Assembly: GCA_030065205.1 (NCBI GenBank)
Contig: JASJDN010000025.1
Location: 1-62,389, forward strand
Source of the DNA: Crocosphaera sp.
Lineage (GTDB): Bacteria; Cyanobacteriota; Cyanobacteriia; Cyanobacteriales; Microcystaceae
Reading direction: 5' to 3'
DNA length: 62,389 nucleotides
Shown here: piece after piece, positions 54,071 through 62,389 of the stretch
How the letters are laid out: each line of letters begins with the position of its first letter
Position numbering within the stretch: the stretch's first letter is position 1
The notes under the pieces: generated by a model
Database searches by the model: none
Told to the model about the DNA's origin: nothing
What the model saw: only the letters and a program-made list of their open reading frames with translations
Position numbers and translations under genes: made by a program

Positions 54071-55831
54071 ATGACCAACCGCTTTTTTTTATTGAATCCT
54101 ATAATCCTAGTGTTAGGAATGATTTTGTTTTCTACATCTTCAACCCAAGCTTTACCTACTCAAGACTTGTCCTCAAGAGAGTCTCGTGATGGTTTTCTGC
54201 CTCGTCAGGGAACGGTGTCCCTAGAAAAAGAAGAAACATCACCCTTGCCTCAGTTACCCAAAATTGATCGGGACTTTAACTTAAGACAGTCCCGTGATGG
54301 TTTTTTAAACCCAGCCAGTCGTAAGCAGGGTTCTCTGTCTCAAGTTACCAGTGTTTCTGAGTTACAAGACATTTCTCCTACAGAATGGGCTTACGAAGCC
54401 TTACGGGGACTCGTCGAACGCTATGGCTGTATTGTGGGCTATCCAGACCGTACCTTTCGCGGAAACCGAGCCTTATCCCGTTACGAATTCGCTGCCGGGT
54501 TAAATGCTTGTCTAAATACTATAGAACGATTAATCCAGGAAAATGTTGCCGTTTTACGGGAAGATATTGAGAAATTGAAACGGTTAGCTCAAGAGTTTGA
54601 ACAAGAGTTAATGGCTTTGGATGCACGGATAGATAACTTGGAGTCTCGGGTATCTTATCTTGAAGATCATCAGTTTTCCACCACCACTAAGTTAACTGGG
54701 GAGTTTGTGGTGGGTTTAACCGGCATTACCAGTGGGGAAAGAAACGGGGGAACGGAAGAAATTAACAAAACCACCAATTTTGGTTACAGGGGACGGTTAG
54801 AACTGAATACTACGTTTGATGGCAATGATCTTCTCTATACCCGTCTCGCAACTGGCACTGTACCCGCCTATTCTGACATCACAGGGACGTTTGAAGGAGA
54901 ATTAGGCTTTTCGCAACCTGATGGCAGTGATCTCGCCATAGAATTGATTATTTACGAGTTTGATCTGGCGGAAAATATCAGGATGTTTGTGGAACCGGTT
55001 GGGGGTGCCTTCGATGACTTTGTACCCACAGTTAACTTTTTAGACGGTGATGGGGCATCTGGGGCTGTTTCTGCCTTTGGTACTCGTAATCCTCTCTATT
55101 ATATGGCTGAAGGTCCAGGAATTGGCTTTCAAGGACGTTTATTTGAGGTGTTTGAATGGAGTGGGGGTTATTTGGCTACGGATGGGAATGATCCGGCGTT
55201 GGGTGCAGGGATGTTTAATGGTCCTTATGGGGTCATTGGACAGTTTGCTTATGAACCCAGTGATAGGCTAAAAGTAGCGTTTACCTATGTTCATGGTTAC
55301 AATAATTTGGACTCGGGAACAGGAACCCGTCGCTCCAATTTTCAAACGTTTATCGAAGAAGAATTTGAGGAGTTTGAAGCTGCTGTTAATACGGTTAATA
55401 ATTCCTATGGCATGGAATTTACTTGGCGTATTTGGGATAAGTTTGTGTTAGGAGGTTGGGGCGGTTTTACTAGCACGAGAACCCTCGGTGCTATCGATAT
55501 TGGTGAAGACTTTGATGTGATTCAACGGGGTAAATTAGATATTTGGAATTGGGCGGTAACCTTAGCTTTTCCTGATGCGTTTAAAGAGGGAGATACGGGG
55601 GCGATTATTGTCGGGATGGAACCTTGGGTTTCTAAGGCTGATATTAATTTACCTGATAATTTAAGACGAACAGATCGAGACAGTTCTTTTCATATTGAGG
55701 CAATTTATCAATATCCCCTTAACGATAATATTGCCATCACTCCTGGCATTATTATCATTACAGAACCAGATTTTGATGACAGAAACGAAGCTTTAGTTAT
55801 CGGTACTATTCGTACGACTTTTACGTTTTAA
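54071..55831 (+). CDS. Iron uptake porin (SLH domain, OprB family)
   Basis: A 586-residue outer-membrane porin. After a signal peptide (about 1-30, ending TQALP) comes a region with two SRDGFL motifs about 40 residues apart. An SLH domain at about 100-165 (EWAYEALRGLVERYGCIVG, YPDRTFRGNRALSRYEFAA) anchors to the cell wall, followed by a coiled coil (EDIEKLKRLAQEFEQEL) and a carbohydrate-porin-like barrel ending RTTFTF with a C-terminal Phe. I start at the ATG at 54071, which has GAGGA 6 bases upstream, rather than a TTG 21 bases earlier. The adjacent Fur box supports the iron-uptake assignment. Confidence 0.9.
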   Translation: MTNRFFLLNPIILVLGMILFSTSSTQALPTQDLSSRESRDGFLPRQGTVSLEKEETSPLPQLPKIDRDFNLRQSRDGFLNPASRKQGSLSQVTSVSELQDISPTEWAYEALRGLVERYGCIVGYPDRTFRGNRALSRYEFAAGLNACLNTIERLIQENVAVLREDIEKLKRLAQEFEQELMALDARIDNLESRVSYLEDHQFSTTTKLTGEFVVGLTGITSGERNGGTEEINKTTNFGYRGRLELNTTFDGNDLLYTRLATGTVPAYSDITGTFEGELGFSQPDGSDLAIELIIYEFDLAENIRMFVEPVGGAFDDFVPTVNFLDGDGASGAVSAFGTRNPLYYMAEGPGIGFQGRLFEVFEWSGGYLATDGNDPALGAGMFNGPYGVIGQFAYEPSDRLKVAFTYVHGYNNLDSGTGTRRSNFQTFIEEEFEEFEAAVNTVNNSYGMEFTWRIWDKFVLGGWGGFTSTRTLGAIDIGEDFDVIQRGKLDIWNWAVTLAFPDAFKEGDTGAIIVGMEPWVSKADINLPDNLRRTDRDSSFHIEAIYQYPLNDNIAITPGIIIITEPDFDDRNEALVIGTIRTTFTF

Positions 55832-55886
55832 AGGGTGAGGAGGATAGTTGATTATGAATTCTTCTTAATTTAGTTTTTTCAATAAC

Positions 55887-55922
55887 TTCTCAAGGGATAA
55901 TCTATCGATTGTCTCTTGAGAA
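55887..55922 (+). promoter_or_regulatory. Hairpin in the feoA leader
   Basis: TTCTCAAGGGA and TCTCTTGAGAA form an 11-bp stem with one G-T pair ending 24 bases before the FeoA start. It may terminate porin transcripts or act as a leader structure. Confidence 0.4.
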
Positions 55923-55945
55923 AATACAGTTTATCAGGAAAGAAC

Positions 55946-56194
55946 ATGAAACAAATTGTGAAAACTTACTTAAGAGAACTACCCATAGGAGCCATAGGTT
56001 ATATCGTAGGATATGACAAAATTTTTAGTGGGTATCAAGGTAAATTATTGTCAATGGGATTAACCCCAGGAACCCAATTTATTGTCATTCGTCAAGCTTC
56101 CAAAATTTGGCCAATCATTTTAGAAGTTAGGGGAAATTTAATTAAATTAACTCAACCTGAAGCGGATGCTTTATGTATCGAAGAAGATGAATAA
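55946..56194 (+). CDS. FeoA family protein
   Basis: An 82-residue SH3-like FeoA protein, normally the small cytosolic partner of the FeoB ferrous transporter. Typical features are LRELPIGAIGYIVGYD near 9-24, KLLSMGLTPGTQFIVIRQA near 33-51, and a C-terminal IKLTQPEADALCI. ATG at 55946 with CAGGAAAG upstream; in-frame codons upstream are rejected. No feoB is present. It is followed after 2 bases by the multicopper oxidase gene, so the two are translationally close and co-transcribed. Confidence 0.87.
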   Translation: MKQIVKTYLRELPIGAIGYIVGYDKIFSGYQGKLLSMGLTPGTQFIVIRQASKIWPIILEVRGNLIKLTQPEADALCIEEDE

Positions 56195-56196
56195 TT

Positions 56197-57207
56197 ATGT
56201 CACAAGTTTCACCTAATCTACCGTTTAATAATTGGAGTCGTCGTCAAATTTTACAAGGATCATTAACCTTGTTAGGATTGGGTTTAGCAGGAGGAACCAT
56301 AGGATTAAGACATCTATTATCTCAAGTTAATTCGACGGTTAAAATTCCTGAAATTAAACTCGATCAAAATCCAATGTTAGATAATCCGTTTAACCCCATG
56401 ACCATTCTCAGAGAGTTTGATTATGGCACAGTTAAACAGGAAAATGGACGACTAATCAGAGAATTTGAAGTAACAGCAAAAAGTAGTTTACTTCATTTGA
56501 ATAGTACCCTAAATTTTATTACTTGGAATCTTAATGATCGGGTACCTGGTCCAACTTTAAGAGCAAAAGAAGGAGAGATAGTTCGCATTATTTTTCATAA
56601 CGAAGATGGCCATTCCCATACCCTACATTTTCATGGGACTCATCCATCAGAAATGGACGGCGTAAAACCCATTCGTCACGGTAAAACGGCTATCTATGAA
56701 TTTGAAGCAAAACCTTTTGGTGTGCATCTTTATCATTGTCATGTTGCCCCAGTAACTCGTCATATTAGTAAGGGGTTATATGGGATGTTTATTGTTGATC
56801 CTCCTTCCCCTCGTCCCCCTGCAGATGAAATGGTTATGGTATTAGGAGGATACGATATTAATAACCAGCAAAAAAATGATGTTTATGCGTTCAATGGAAT
56901 TCCTAACTATTATCGAGATCATCCTATTCCTATCTATCAAAATCAGTTAATTCGACTCTATATTTTGAATATGATCGAGTTTGACCCGGTGGCAACGTTT
57001 CATATTCATGGCAATATGTTTAAAGTGTATCGAACTGGGAGAACTTTAACCCCCGATGAAGAAACAGATATGATTACAATGGGGACAGCAGAACGTCATA
57101 TTTTAGAATTTTCTTATCAGTATCCTGGAGAATTTATGTTTCATCCTCATCAAGATATCATAGCTGAATATGGATGTTTAGGAAAATTTAATGTTATTGA
57201 AATTTAA
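56197..57207 (+). CDS. Two-domain multicopper oxidase, probable ferroxidase
   Basis: A 336-residue Tat-exported oxidase (SRRQILQGSLTLLGLGLAGG signal). Copper ligands are visible: HTLHFHG near 140, HLYHCHVAPVTRH near 178 (HCH block with the type 1 Cys), and HIHGNMF near 268. At the C-terminus the canonical HCH block is replaced by FHPHQDIIAEYGCLGKF, so the type 1 site is only in domain 1. This two-domain layout matches small laccase/nitrite-reductase-like oxidases. It starts 2 bases after feoA and precedes a His-rich lipoprotein; with a Fur box upstream of the block, oxidation of Fe(II) is the likeliest task. Copper or Mn oxidation cannot be ruled out. Confidence 0.82.
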   Translation: MSQVSPNLPFNNWSRRQILQGSLTLLGLGLAGGTIGLRHLLSQVNSTVKIPEIKLDQNPMLDNPFNPMTILREFDYGTVKQENGRLIREFEVTAKSSLLHLNSTLNFITWNLNDRVPGPTLRAKEGEIVRIIFHNEDGHSHTLHFHGTHPSEMDGVKPIRHGKTAIYEFEAKPFGVHLYHCHVAPVTRHISKGLYGMFIVDPPSPRPPADEMVMVLGGYDINNQQKNDVYAFNGIPNYYRDHPIPIYQNQLIRLYILNMIEFDPVATFHIHGNMFKVYRTGRTLTPDEETDMITMGTAERHILEFSYQYPGEFMFHPHQDIIAEYGCLGKFNVIEI

Positions 57208-57260
57208 GTTATATATAATTAAAATACTTAAGTAGTTTTTATCATAAACAAGGAGACAAA

Positions 57261-58031
57261 ATGAAACAAATTAGTTATTTATCTTCTCTTCTTTTAGTGC
57301 CTTTTGTTATTACTGTAACGGGTTGTACTACTCCAGAAGTAGCACAAACTGAGCAAACAGAAGTAGTAGAAACTGATCATAATCATAGTCATGAAGATCA
57401 CGCAGATCATGAATATTTAACCAGTTTAGGGTTAATGAAAGGCCATTTAATGGTAGCAAAACAATTAATTGAACAGGGAAAATATGAAGAAGCAGAACCC
57501 CATGTCGGCCATCCTGTAGAAGAATTATATGGTGATATTGAACCCCAACTAAGTAAACGGAATGTGACTGATTTTAAAACCACTTTAAACCAGTTTCATG
57601 ATGGGATTAAAACCAACCCCAAATCTGATAAAATGAAGGGGTTATATGATAGTTCAATGATGGCTATTGATGAAGCGATCGCAGCAGTCCCCGAAGAAAA
57701 ATTACAATCTCCTGAAACCGTTTTACCCGTCATTAATGGACTATTAAAAACAGCCAATGCAGAATATAAAGCAGCGATCGCTAATAATAAGTTTGTGGAA
57801 TTAATCGAATATCAAGACTCGATGGGGTTTGTCGTCTATGCAGAAGAACTGTATCAACCCATTGCTACAACCATGAGTGAAAACTATCCTGAAAAACACA
57901 AAGTCATTACTACAACATTAGCAGAATTAAAAACAGCTTGGCCTTCCGTAAATGCACCCGAAACTCCAGTTATGTCCCCTGAAAAAGTGGATGAATTAGT
58001 GACAAAAATCCAAGAAAATAGTACACTATAA
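57261..58031 (+). CDS. Histidine-rich periplasmic lipoprotein
   Basis: A 256-residue lipoprotein: signal SLLLVPFVITVTGC with the lipid-modified Cys near 22. Directly after it lies an Asp/His-rich stretch, DHNHSHEDHADHEY (about 39-52), a clear metal-binding tract. The remaining helical body, with HVGHPVEELYG and FHDGIKTNPKSD, resembles helical-bundle periplasmic proteins but no named family is certain. AAGGAGACAAA gives a good ribosome binding site. It lies 53 bases after the multicopper oxidase and ends with a strong hairpin. A metal-delivery role beside the oxidase is inference. Confidence 0.75.
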   Translation: MKQISYLSSLLLVPFVITVTGCTTPEVAQTEQTEVVETDHNHSHEDHADHEYLTSLGLMKGHLMVAKQLIEQGKYEEAEPHVGHPVEELYGDIEPQLSKRNVTDFKTTLNQFHDGIKTNPKSDKMKGLYDSSMMAIDEAIAAVPEEKLQSPETVLPVINGLLKTANAEYKAAIANNKFVELIEYQDSMGFVVYAEELYQPIATTMSENYPEKHKVITTTLAELKTAWPSVNAPETPVMSPEKVDELVTKIQENSTL

Positions 58032-58071
58032 TCGAATTTAGGATAGTCTGTTGACCTAACCGCAGTTGGTC

Positions 58072-58104
58072 GATAGAGCTTATGAATACATCATAAGCTC
58101 TATC
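58072..58104 (+). terminator. Perfect 14-bp hairpin after the iron gene block
   Basis: GATAGAGCTTATGA/TCATAAGCTCTATC with a 5-base loop, 41 bases after the lipoprotein stop. The T-run is weak (AAGTAAAAATACTT follows), so efficiency is uncertain. Confidence 0.6.
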
Positions 58105-58124
58105 AAGTAAAAATACTTAATTTG

Positions 58125-58226
58125 TCATTGCGAGGGGTAATACAAACAGTTAACTTTAATTTAGCTAAAAATCCCCCGAAGCAATCTACCATAAACATGG
58201 AGATTGCTTCATGATCGTACAATGAC
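58125..58226. repeat. Interspersed palindromic repeat
   Basis: GTCATTG at the left and CAATGAC at the right enclose GAAGCAATCT/AGATTGCTTC. The pattern (CATTGCGAGG…GAAGCAATC) is like a repeat dispersed in many bacterial genomes. It sits between the convergent lipoprotein and pheT genes and may serve both as terminator. Confidence 0.55.
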
Positions 58227-58234
58227 TAGAGTCT

Positions 58235-60676
58235 TTAGCTACGAAGGGTAACCTCAAACTGTTTAACCAAAGATTGACGAATCTTATCATGAACCGGTTC
58301 AACATCTTCATCGGTTAAAGTGCGATCGCCGGCACGATAGGCTAAACTAAAGGCTAAACTTCGTTGTCCATCGGGGACGTTTTTCCCTTGATAATCATCG
58401 AATAATTCTACCCCGGTTAAGAGTTTCCCTCCTGCTTTAGTCATAGTTTGGGTTAACTCAGCAACGGAAACCTCTAACGCAGCAAAAAAGGCCAAATCTC
58501 TCTCCACCGCAGGATAGGAAGAATAGGTTTCAAAATGGGGGGTTAATAAGCTATCTTGGTTAAGCACTTTCGATAAACAACGAAAATCTAACTCGAACCC
58601 ATACACTGCATCCATCAAATCTTTCTCTTGTCGCAGTTGGGGGTGAATTTGCCCAAAAATACCCAATCTTTCCCCATTTAACCATAACGAAGCTGTTCTA
58701 CCAGGATGTAACCGTTCGTCTTGGCTATCGGGTTGATATTCTACGGATACCCCTAACCGTTCAAAAACGCTATCTAGGATACCTTTAGCCTCATACCAAG
58801 TCATGGGGTTAGGTTTACCGCTTCGGGTCCAACGACCTTGGGGTAATAAATCCCCCCCCATGATACCAGCGATATTATCCCATTCTGCCCTTTCGCCGTC
58901 AATCTTGCGGAAAATACGCCCGATTTCAAAGCCGTTTAACGCGCCGTTTCCTTGGGACTGGTTATAGGCAAACGCATCGATAATACCGTCTAAAAGATTG
59001 GTTCTCAGGGCCGAATATTCAGCAAATAAGGGGTTACTGATGACAACATCTGCTTTTTCGGGTTTAACCAGGGAATATTGCACTAATTCTGTTAACCCCA
59101 CCCCTCGGAATACTTCTCTGACCTTACGTTGGGTTTGATATTCAACAGACAGTCCCCCCGCTTCCGTTTTGTCGGGGAGTTCATCACAAAAGCGATCGTA
59201 ACCGTAGAGACGGGCCACTTCTTCGATGAGGTCAATTTCTCGTTCTAAGTCCCGATAACGGTAGGAAGGAACGGTGACAGACCAAACGATATTTTCTCCT
59301 GTAATGGGGGTTAAATGACAGCCTAAGTCCTTTAAAATGCGTTCCACATCTTCTGCTGCAATGTTGGTCTTTTGTCCGTCTTTTTCCACCGGTCCTAAAA
59401 CATGATGGATGCGATCTAAACGTAACTCAATGGACTGATCGGATCGATCTGGACGATGATCAGCCATTTGTTGAGTGACAGGGGTTCCTCCTGCTAACTC
59501 TGTAATTAATGCGATCGCCCGTTGACAAGCGAGTTCTAACTCAGAGTAATTAATTCCCCGTTCGTATCTGGCCGATGCTTCGCTGCGTAAACTTTGACTG
59601 CGAGAGGAACGACGGATGGTGACTTGTTCAAATAACGCTGCTTCTAAAAGGATGTTTTGTGTCTCCTCAGCGACTTCCGTTTCTTCTCCTCCCATGACAC
59701 CAGCAAGGGCCACAGGGGTATCATTAGCAGTAATGAGTAAATTAACCGAGTTTAGCTTTCTTTCTTGGCCATCCAGGGTTTTAAGGGTTTCTGCTTCTCT
59801 GGCAAAGCGTACCCCAACGGTTAAATGATCTTTATTTCCTGCGACGGTTTCTAACTTCTGGAGATCAAACGCATGAAGGGGTTGACCCCATTCTAATAAC
59901 ACTAAGTTGGTAATATCGACCACGTTGTTAATGGGACGAACCCCGGCCGCTTCTAACCGTTGTTTTAACCAGTCAGGTGAGGGGGCAACTTTTACCCCTT
60001 GGATCACCGTTCCGATGTAGGTCGGACAAGCATTCCCATCCCTTACTTCGACGGTTAAAGGATAGCTTTGCTGATCTGATAAAGCGGTTTGAGGAGGTTG
60101 GGGAAGGTTTAACTCGCCTCCTGTCAACGCCGACACTTCCCTGGCCACGCCGATCATACTCATGGCATCGGCCCGGTTGGCAGTGGGGGTGATATCTAAA
60201 ATAACATCGTCTAATCCTAAAAAGGGACGGGCATCGGCCCCTAATTGTAGGTTATCTTCTGCAAAAATGTGGATTCCGGCTGATTCTTTGGTCAGTCCTA
60301 CTTCGGCTAAAGAACAGATCATCCCTGCTGACTTCACCCCTCGTAGTTTTGCCGATTTAATTTTGAGGTCAATTTTGGGTAGATAGGTTCCCAGTGTAGC
60401 CACAGGAACGTAAATATCGGCTTTGGCGTTGGGGGCCCCACAAACGATGGTAGAGGGGGTTTCTTGCCCAATATCCACTTGACAGACGCTTAATTTATCG
60501 GCGTTGGGGTGAGGTTGACGGTCTATAATTTTACCGATCACAACCCCATCGGCCCATTGACGACGATCTTCAATTTCATCTACTTCTAAGCCGGCAATGG
60601 TCAAAAGATCAGCTAAGGCTTCGGGGGTTAAACTGACGTTAACGAGTTCCCGCAGCCAGTTAACGGAAATTTTCAT
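58235..60676 (-). CDS. pheT: Phenylalanine-tRNA ligase beta subunit
   Basis: An 813-residue subunit of the alpha2-beta2 synthetase. It has an EMAP-II/tRNA-binding domain at about 40-150 ([20 protein letters not shown]), B3/B4 editing domain ([20 protein letters not shown] near 250), B5 domain with [22 protein letters not shown] (split here) near 467-487, and a C-terminal FDX anticodon-binding domain ([11 protein letters not shown] near 722). Full length. The ATG at 60676 gives the canonical [12 protein letters not shown] start. Monocistronic; pheS is not in the window. Confidence 0.96.
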   Translation of the reverse strand: MKISVNWLRELVNVSLTPEALADLLTIAGLEVDEIEDRRQWADGVVIGKIIDRQPHPNADKLSVCQVDIGQETPSTIVCGAPNAKADIYVPVATLGTYLPKIDLKIKSAKLRGVKSAGMICSLAEVGLTKESAGIHIFAEDNLQLGADARPFLGLDDVILDITPTANRADAMSMIGVAREVSALTGGELNLPQPPQTALSDQQSYPLTVEVRDGNACPTYIGTVIQGVKVAPSPDWLKQRLEAAGVRPINNVVDITNLVLLEWGQPLHAFDLQKLETVAGNKDHLTVGVRFAREAETLKTLDGQERKLNSVNLLITANDTPVALAGVMGGEETEVAEETQNILLEAALFEQVTIRRSSRSQSLRSEASARYERGINYSELELACQRAIALITELAGGTPVTQQMADHRPDRSDQSIELRLDRIHHVLGPVEKDGQKTNIAAEDVERILKDLGCHLTPITGENIVWSVTVPSYRYRDLEREIDLIEEVARLYGYDRFCDELPDKTEAGGLSVEYQTQRKVREVFRGVGLTELVQYSLVKPEKADVVISNPLFAEYSALRTNLLDGIIDAFAYNQSQGNGALNGFEIGRIFRKIDGERAEWDNIAGIMGGDLLPQGRWTRSGKPNPMTWYEAKGILDSVFERLGVSVEYQPDSQDERLHPGRTASLWLNGERLGIFGQIHPQLRQEKDLMDAVYGFELDFRCLSKVLNQDSLLTPHFETYSSYPAVERDLAFFAALEVSVAELTQTMTKAGGKLLTGVELFDDYQGKNVPDGQRSLAFSLAYRAGDRTLTDEDVEPVHDKIRQSLVKQFEVTLRS

Positions 60677-60764
60677 AGTATTTTTGTATGGTGCGATCGG
60701 TGGCCAGATTCTAGTTTACAAGATTCTGCTTGTTCCCTGTACTGAACTTTGTAGTTAAATAAGG

Positions 60765-60793
60765 AACCCATAGGTACATTTATCCTATGGGTT
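60765..60793. repeat. Perfect 10-bp hairpin in the pheT upstream region
   Basis: AACCCATAGG/CCTATGGGTT with a 9-base loop, followed by AAACTTTTATT. It lies between divergent pheT and the DUF790 gene, where a terminator is not expected, so it may be a repeat or a leader structure. Confidence 0.5.
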
Positions 60794-60904
60794 AAACTTT
60801 TATTAATTATAACTGATGTTAGGTTAATTCATTAACCAACTCGTTAAAGAGTAACCTGACTGCTATAACTCTAAACCCTAAAACCCTAACTCCGAACTTA
60901 TATT

Positions 60905-62131
60905 ATGTTACCTTCAGATTTATTGATGTATCGTTATAGTGGAGACACCATTGTACCAAAACGGTTACCTTTAAATGATAGCACAATTAATTTAGCGGCT
61001 GAACAAATTGATTGTTTTTTAAACTGTGTTGATCAAACCCAAAAACAGTTAAATGAAAAGTTAGCAGAATTAGAAGGAGACAACCCTAATTATCGGGTAA
61101 AAAGAGGATTAGCCCACTTATTAAAAAATCATTTTTCCACCTTTGAAATTGTTAGTCCTCTAGAACCTAAAGAATTAAGACAAAAAGTGTTTAGTTGTTC
61201 TGCCGAATCGTTACCTATTCCTCAAAATCGACCGAAATTACTTGAAAAAGTAGCCAGTTTACTAACAGAAGAATTACAAAGGGAAGTATTAGCTAGTGAA
61301 ATAGAAAGGGGGTTATATGCAGACTTACAAGAAAACAGAATCTTAACCAGTTTTGAACCACCGGAACCAGAAACCTTAATCCATCGTTATAATTTATCGC
61401 AAATTCAAGGAGTTTTTTATCGTTCTAACTATATTGTAATTAATGCCCATCGAAATGATCCAGGAGAATATAAGCTACTATTTCGTTATTTAAAATTGTT
61501 TCAATTGATGGCATATATTGAAGGAGATGCTGACACAGGGTTTACGATTACTATTGATGGTCCCACCAGTTTATTTAAACCTAGTACCCGTTACGGTTTA
61601 TCCTTAGCAAAGATGATTCCTGCATTACTTCATGTGAGTAAATGGAATCTAAAAACTAAGTTACAAACCAAAGATTCTTATACAGGAGGTATCAAAACCA
61701 GTTACTTTAATTTAGACGATCATTGTGGGTTAGTCACTCATTATTCTAGGGGAAAAACCTACGATAGTATGTTAGAGGAATCTTTTGCTAAACGATGGGA
61801 AAAGTTAAAAACCGACTGGAAATTAGAGAGAGAAGTTGACTTAATTCCTATTCCTGGGAGTGTGATGATACCTGATTTTAGATTAGTACATCCTGATGGC
61901 AAAGATTTTTTATTAGAAATTGTCGGTTACTGGCGACCTGACTATTTGAGAAAAAAGTTTTATCAAGTGCAAAATGCTGATAACGATAACATAATTTTAG
62001 CCATTTCTGAACGGTTAAACTTAGATAAAGCAGGGGTCGACTTTAATGAAACGCCAGCAAAAGTTATCTGGTTTAAAGATAAGTTGAATCCTAAAGCTGT
62101 TTTGTCTTTATTGGAAGATAATTGCTCTTAG
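60905..62131 (+). CDS. DUF790 family protein, Bax1-like nuclease
   Basis: A 408-residue protein of the DUF790 family, whose archaeal member Bax1 partners the XPB helicase. The N-terminus MLPSDLLMYRYSGDTIVPK and RVKRGLAHLL near 60 are family features. The C-terminal part has a PD-(D/E)xK-like arrangement, VMIPDFRLVHPDGKDFLLEIVGYW near 315-338, with Asp and Glu on adjacent strands. The XPB-like helicase gene usually lies next to it; upstream is pheT, so it may lie beyond the right edge. No promoter boxes are obvious. Confidence 0.82.
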   Translation: MLPSDLLMYRYSGDTIVPKRLPLNDSTINLAAEQIDCFLNCVDQTQKQLNEKLAELEGDNPNYRVKRGLAHLLKNHFSTFEIVSPLEPKELRQKVFSCSAESLPIPQNRPKLLEKVASLLTEELQREVLASEIERGLYADLQENRILTSFEPPEPETLIHRYNLSQIQGVFYRSNYIVINAHRNDPGEYKLLFRYLKLFQLMAYIEGDADTGFTITIDGPTSLFKPSTRYGLSLAKMIPALLHVSKWNLKTKLQTKDSYTGGIKTSYFNLDDHCGLVTHYSRGKTYDSMLEESFAKRWEKLKTDWKLEREVDLIPIPGSVMIPDFRLVHPDGKDFLLEIVGYWRPDYLRKKFYQVQNADNDNIILAISERLNLDKAGVDFNETPAKVIWFKDKLNPKAVLSLLEDNCS

Positions 62132-62167
62132 AGACTGATCCTAAAATAAACATTAAACCTTTGCGTA

Positions 62168-62233
62168 GGGTGGGTTAGGCGATGATTAAGAGTTAATAGT
62201 ATTTTTGATAAGCCAACTCGCCGTAACCCACCA
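62168..62233. repeat. Short inverted-repeat element
   Basis: GGGTGGGTTAGGCG on the left is mirrored by CGCCGTAACCCACC on the right, with a 38-base spacer. The GTGGGTT/AACCCAC ends are typical of a small repeat common in cyanobacteria. It follows the DUF790 gene and may act as its terminator. Confidence 0.55.
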
Positions 62234-62313
62234 GATAGAAGACTTTTATTGATTTTAATATTTACTTTACAAACAGTCTCTTAGAACAGGGAACAATGCT
62301 TATTTTAAGAAGC

Positions 62314-62340
62314 TATAGCAATCAGGAATGATATATGAGA
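62314..62340. repeat. End of a TATAGCAATCAGG element (partial)
   Basis: TATAGCAATCAGGAAT matches the left end of the palindromic element at 32770-33106. The other end, if present, lies past the window. Confidence 0.5.
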
Positions 62341-62389
62341 ACCCATGAGGACATAATAATATTATGTCCCTACCAATAAGCTTTTGTAG

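Noticed and set aside
54385..55271. Short alternative frames inside the iron porin gene
   Set aside because: They overlap a well-supported gene in other phases and lack domains and start signals.

Overview
The window looks like chromosomal DNA of a cyanobacterium. It is AT-rich, carries many HIP1 octamers (GCGATCGC), and holds families typical of the phylum: an SLH/OprB iron porin, a C-terminal-domain homologue (CTDH) of the orange carotenoid protein, PEP-CTERM proteins, a CYP110-like P450, FutA, WD40/NB-ARC proteins and DUF29. Gene content and codon use fit a unicellular marine or brackish Cyanothece/Crocosphaera-type organism; that genus-level guess is inference. No tRNA, rRNA or CRISPR array was seen.

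Layout. 1-5.2 kb: the end of an IS630-type transposase, a small secreted Cys-containing peptide, and a two-partner secretion pair (TpsA/TpsB). 5.2-11.2 kb: BASS transporter, DUF58 protein, two coiled-coil proteins and recG. 11.2-18.1 kb is accessory: DUF29, a small membrane protein, a broken HTH/NB-ARC/WD40 gene whose P-loop has been deleted, and a duplicated module of tiny membrane and coiled-coil genes invaded by an IS1380 relic. 18.1-27.3 kb is mostly housekeeping: glmM, a PEP-CTERM vWA protein, moaE, rpsB, tsf, a phosphatase and a pyruvate-kinase-like protein, with IS200/IS605 debris between rpsB and tsf. 27.3-30.2 kb: a complete IS200/IS605 element (tnpA/tnpB) and an IS1634 relic.

30.4-43.6 kb, all on the minus strand, is the most unusual part. 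It reads P450, a FAAL fused to an acyl-CoA dehydrogenase, ACP, a one-module NRPS (C-A-T-TE), a GT2 glycosyltransferase, then a PEP-CTERM protein and a flippase. The logic is activation of a fatty acid, oxidation on the ACP, condensation with one amino acid (the A-domain code resembles glutamate codes), release by a TE with Cys at the nucleophile position, and possibly hydroxylation and glycosylation. Small non-autonomous elements bracket or interrupt this cluster.

43.7-48.4 kb is a graveyard: the 3' end of an RTX-like gene, isolated gamma and beta subunits of an N-type ATPase in permuted order without the other subunits, a collapsed IS200/IS605 element and a frameshifted CTDH gene. 48.5-52.5 kb: ABC-class ATPase, TPR protein, upp and a small glycine-zipper protein. 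52.7-58.1 kb is an iron-acquisition block: FutA, a near-perfect Fur box, an iron porin, FeoA, a two-domain multicopper oxidase and a His-rich lipoprotein. The window ends with pheT (minus) and a DUF790/Bax1-like nuclease.
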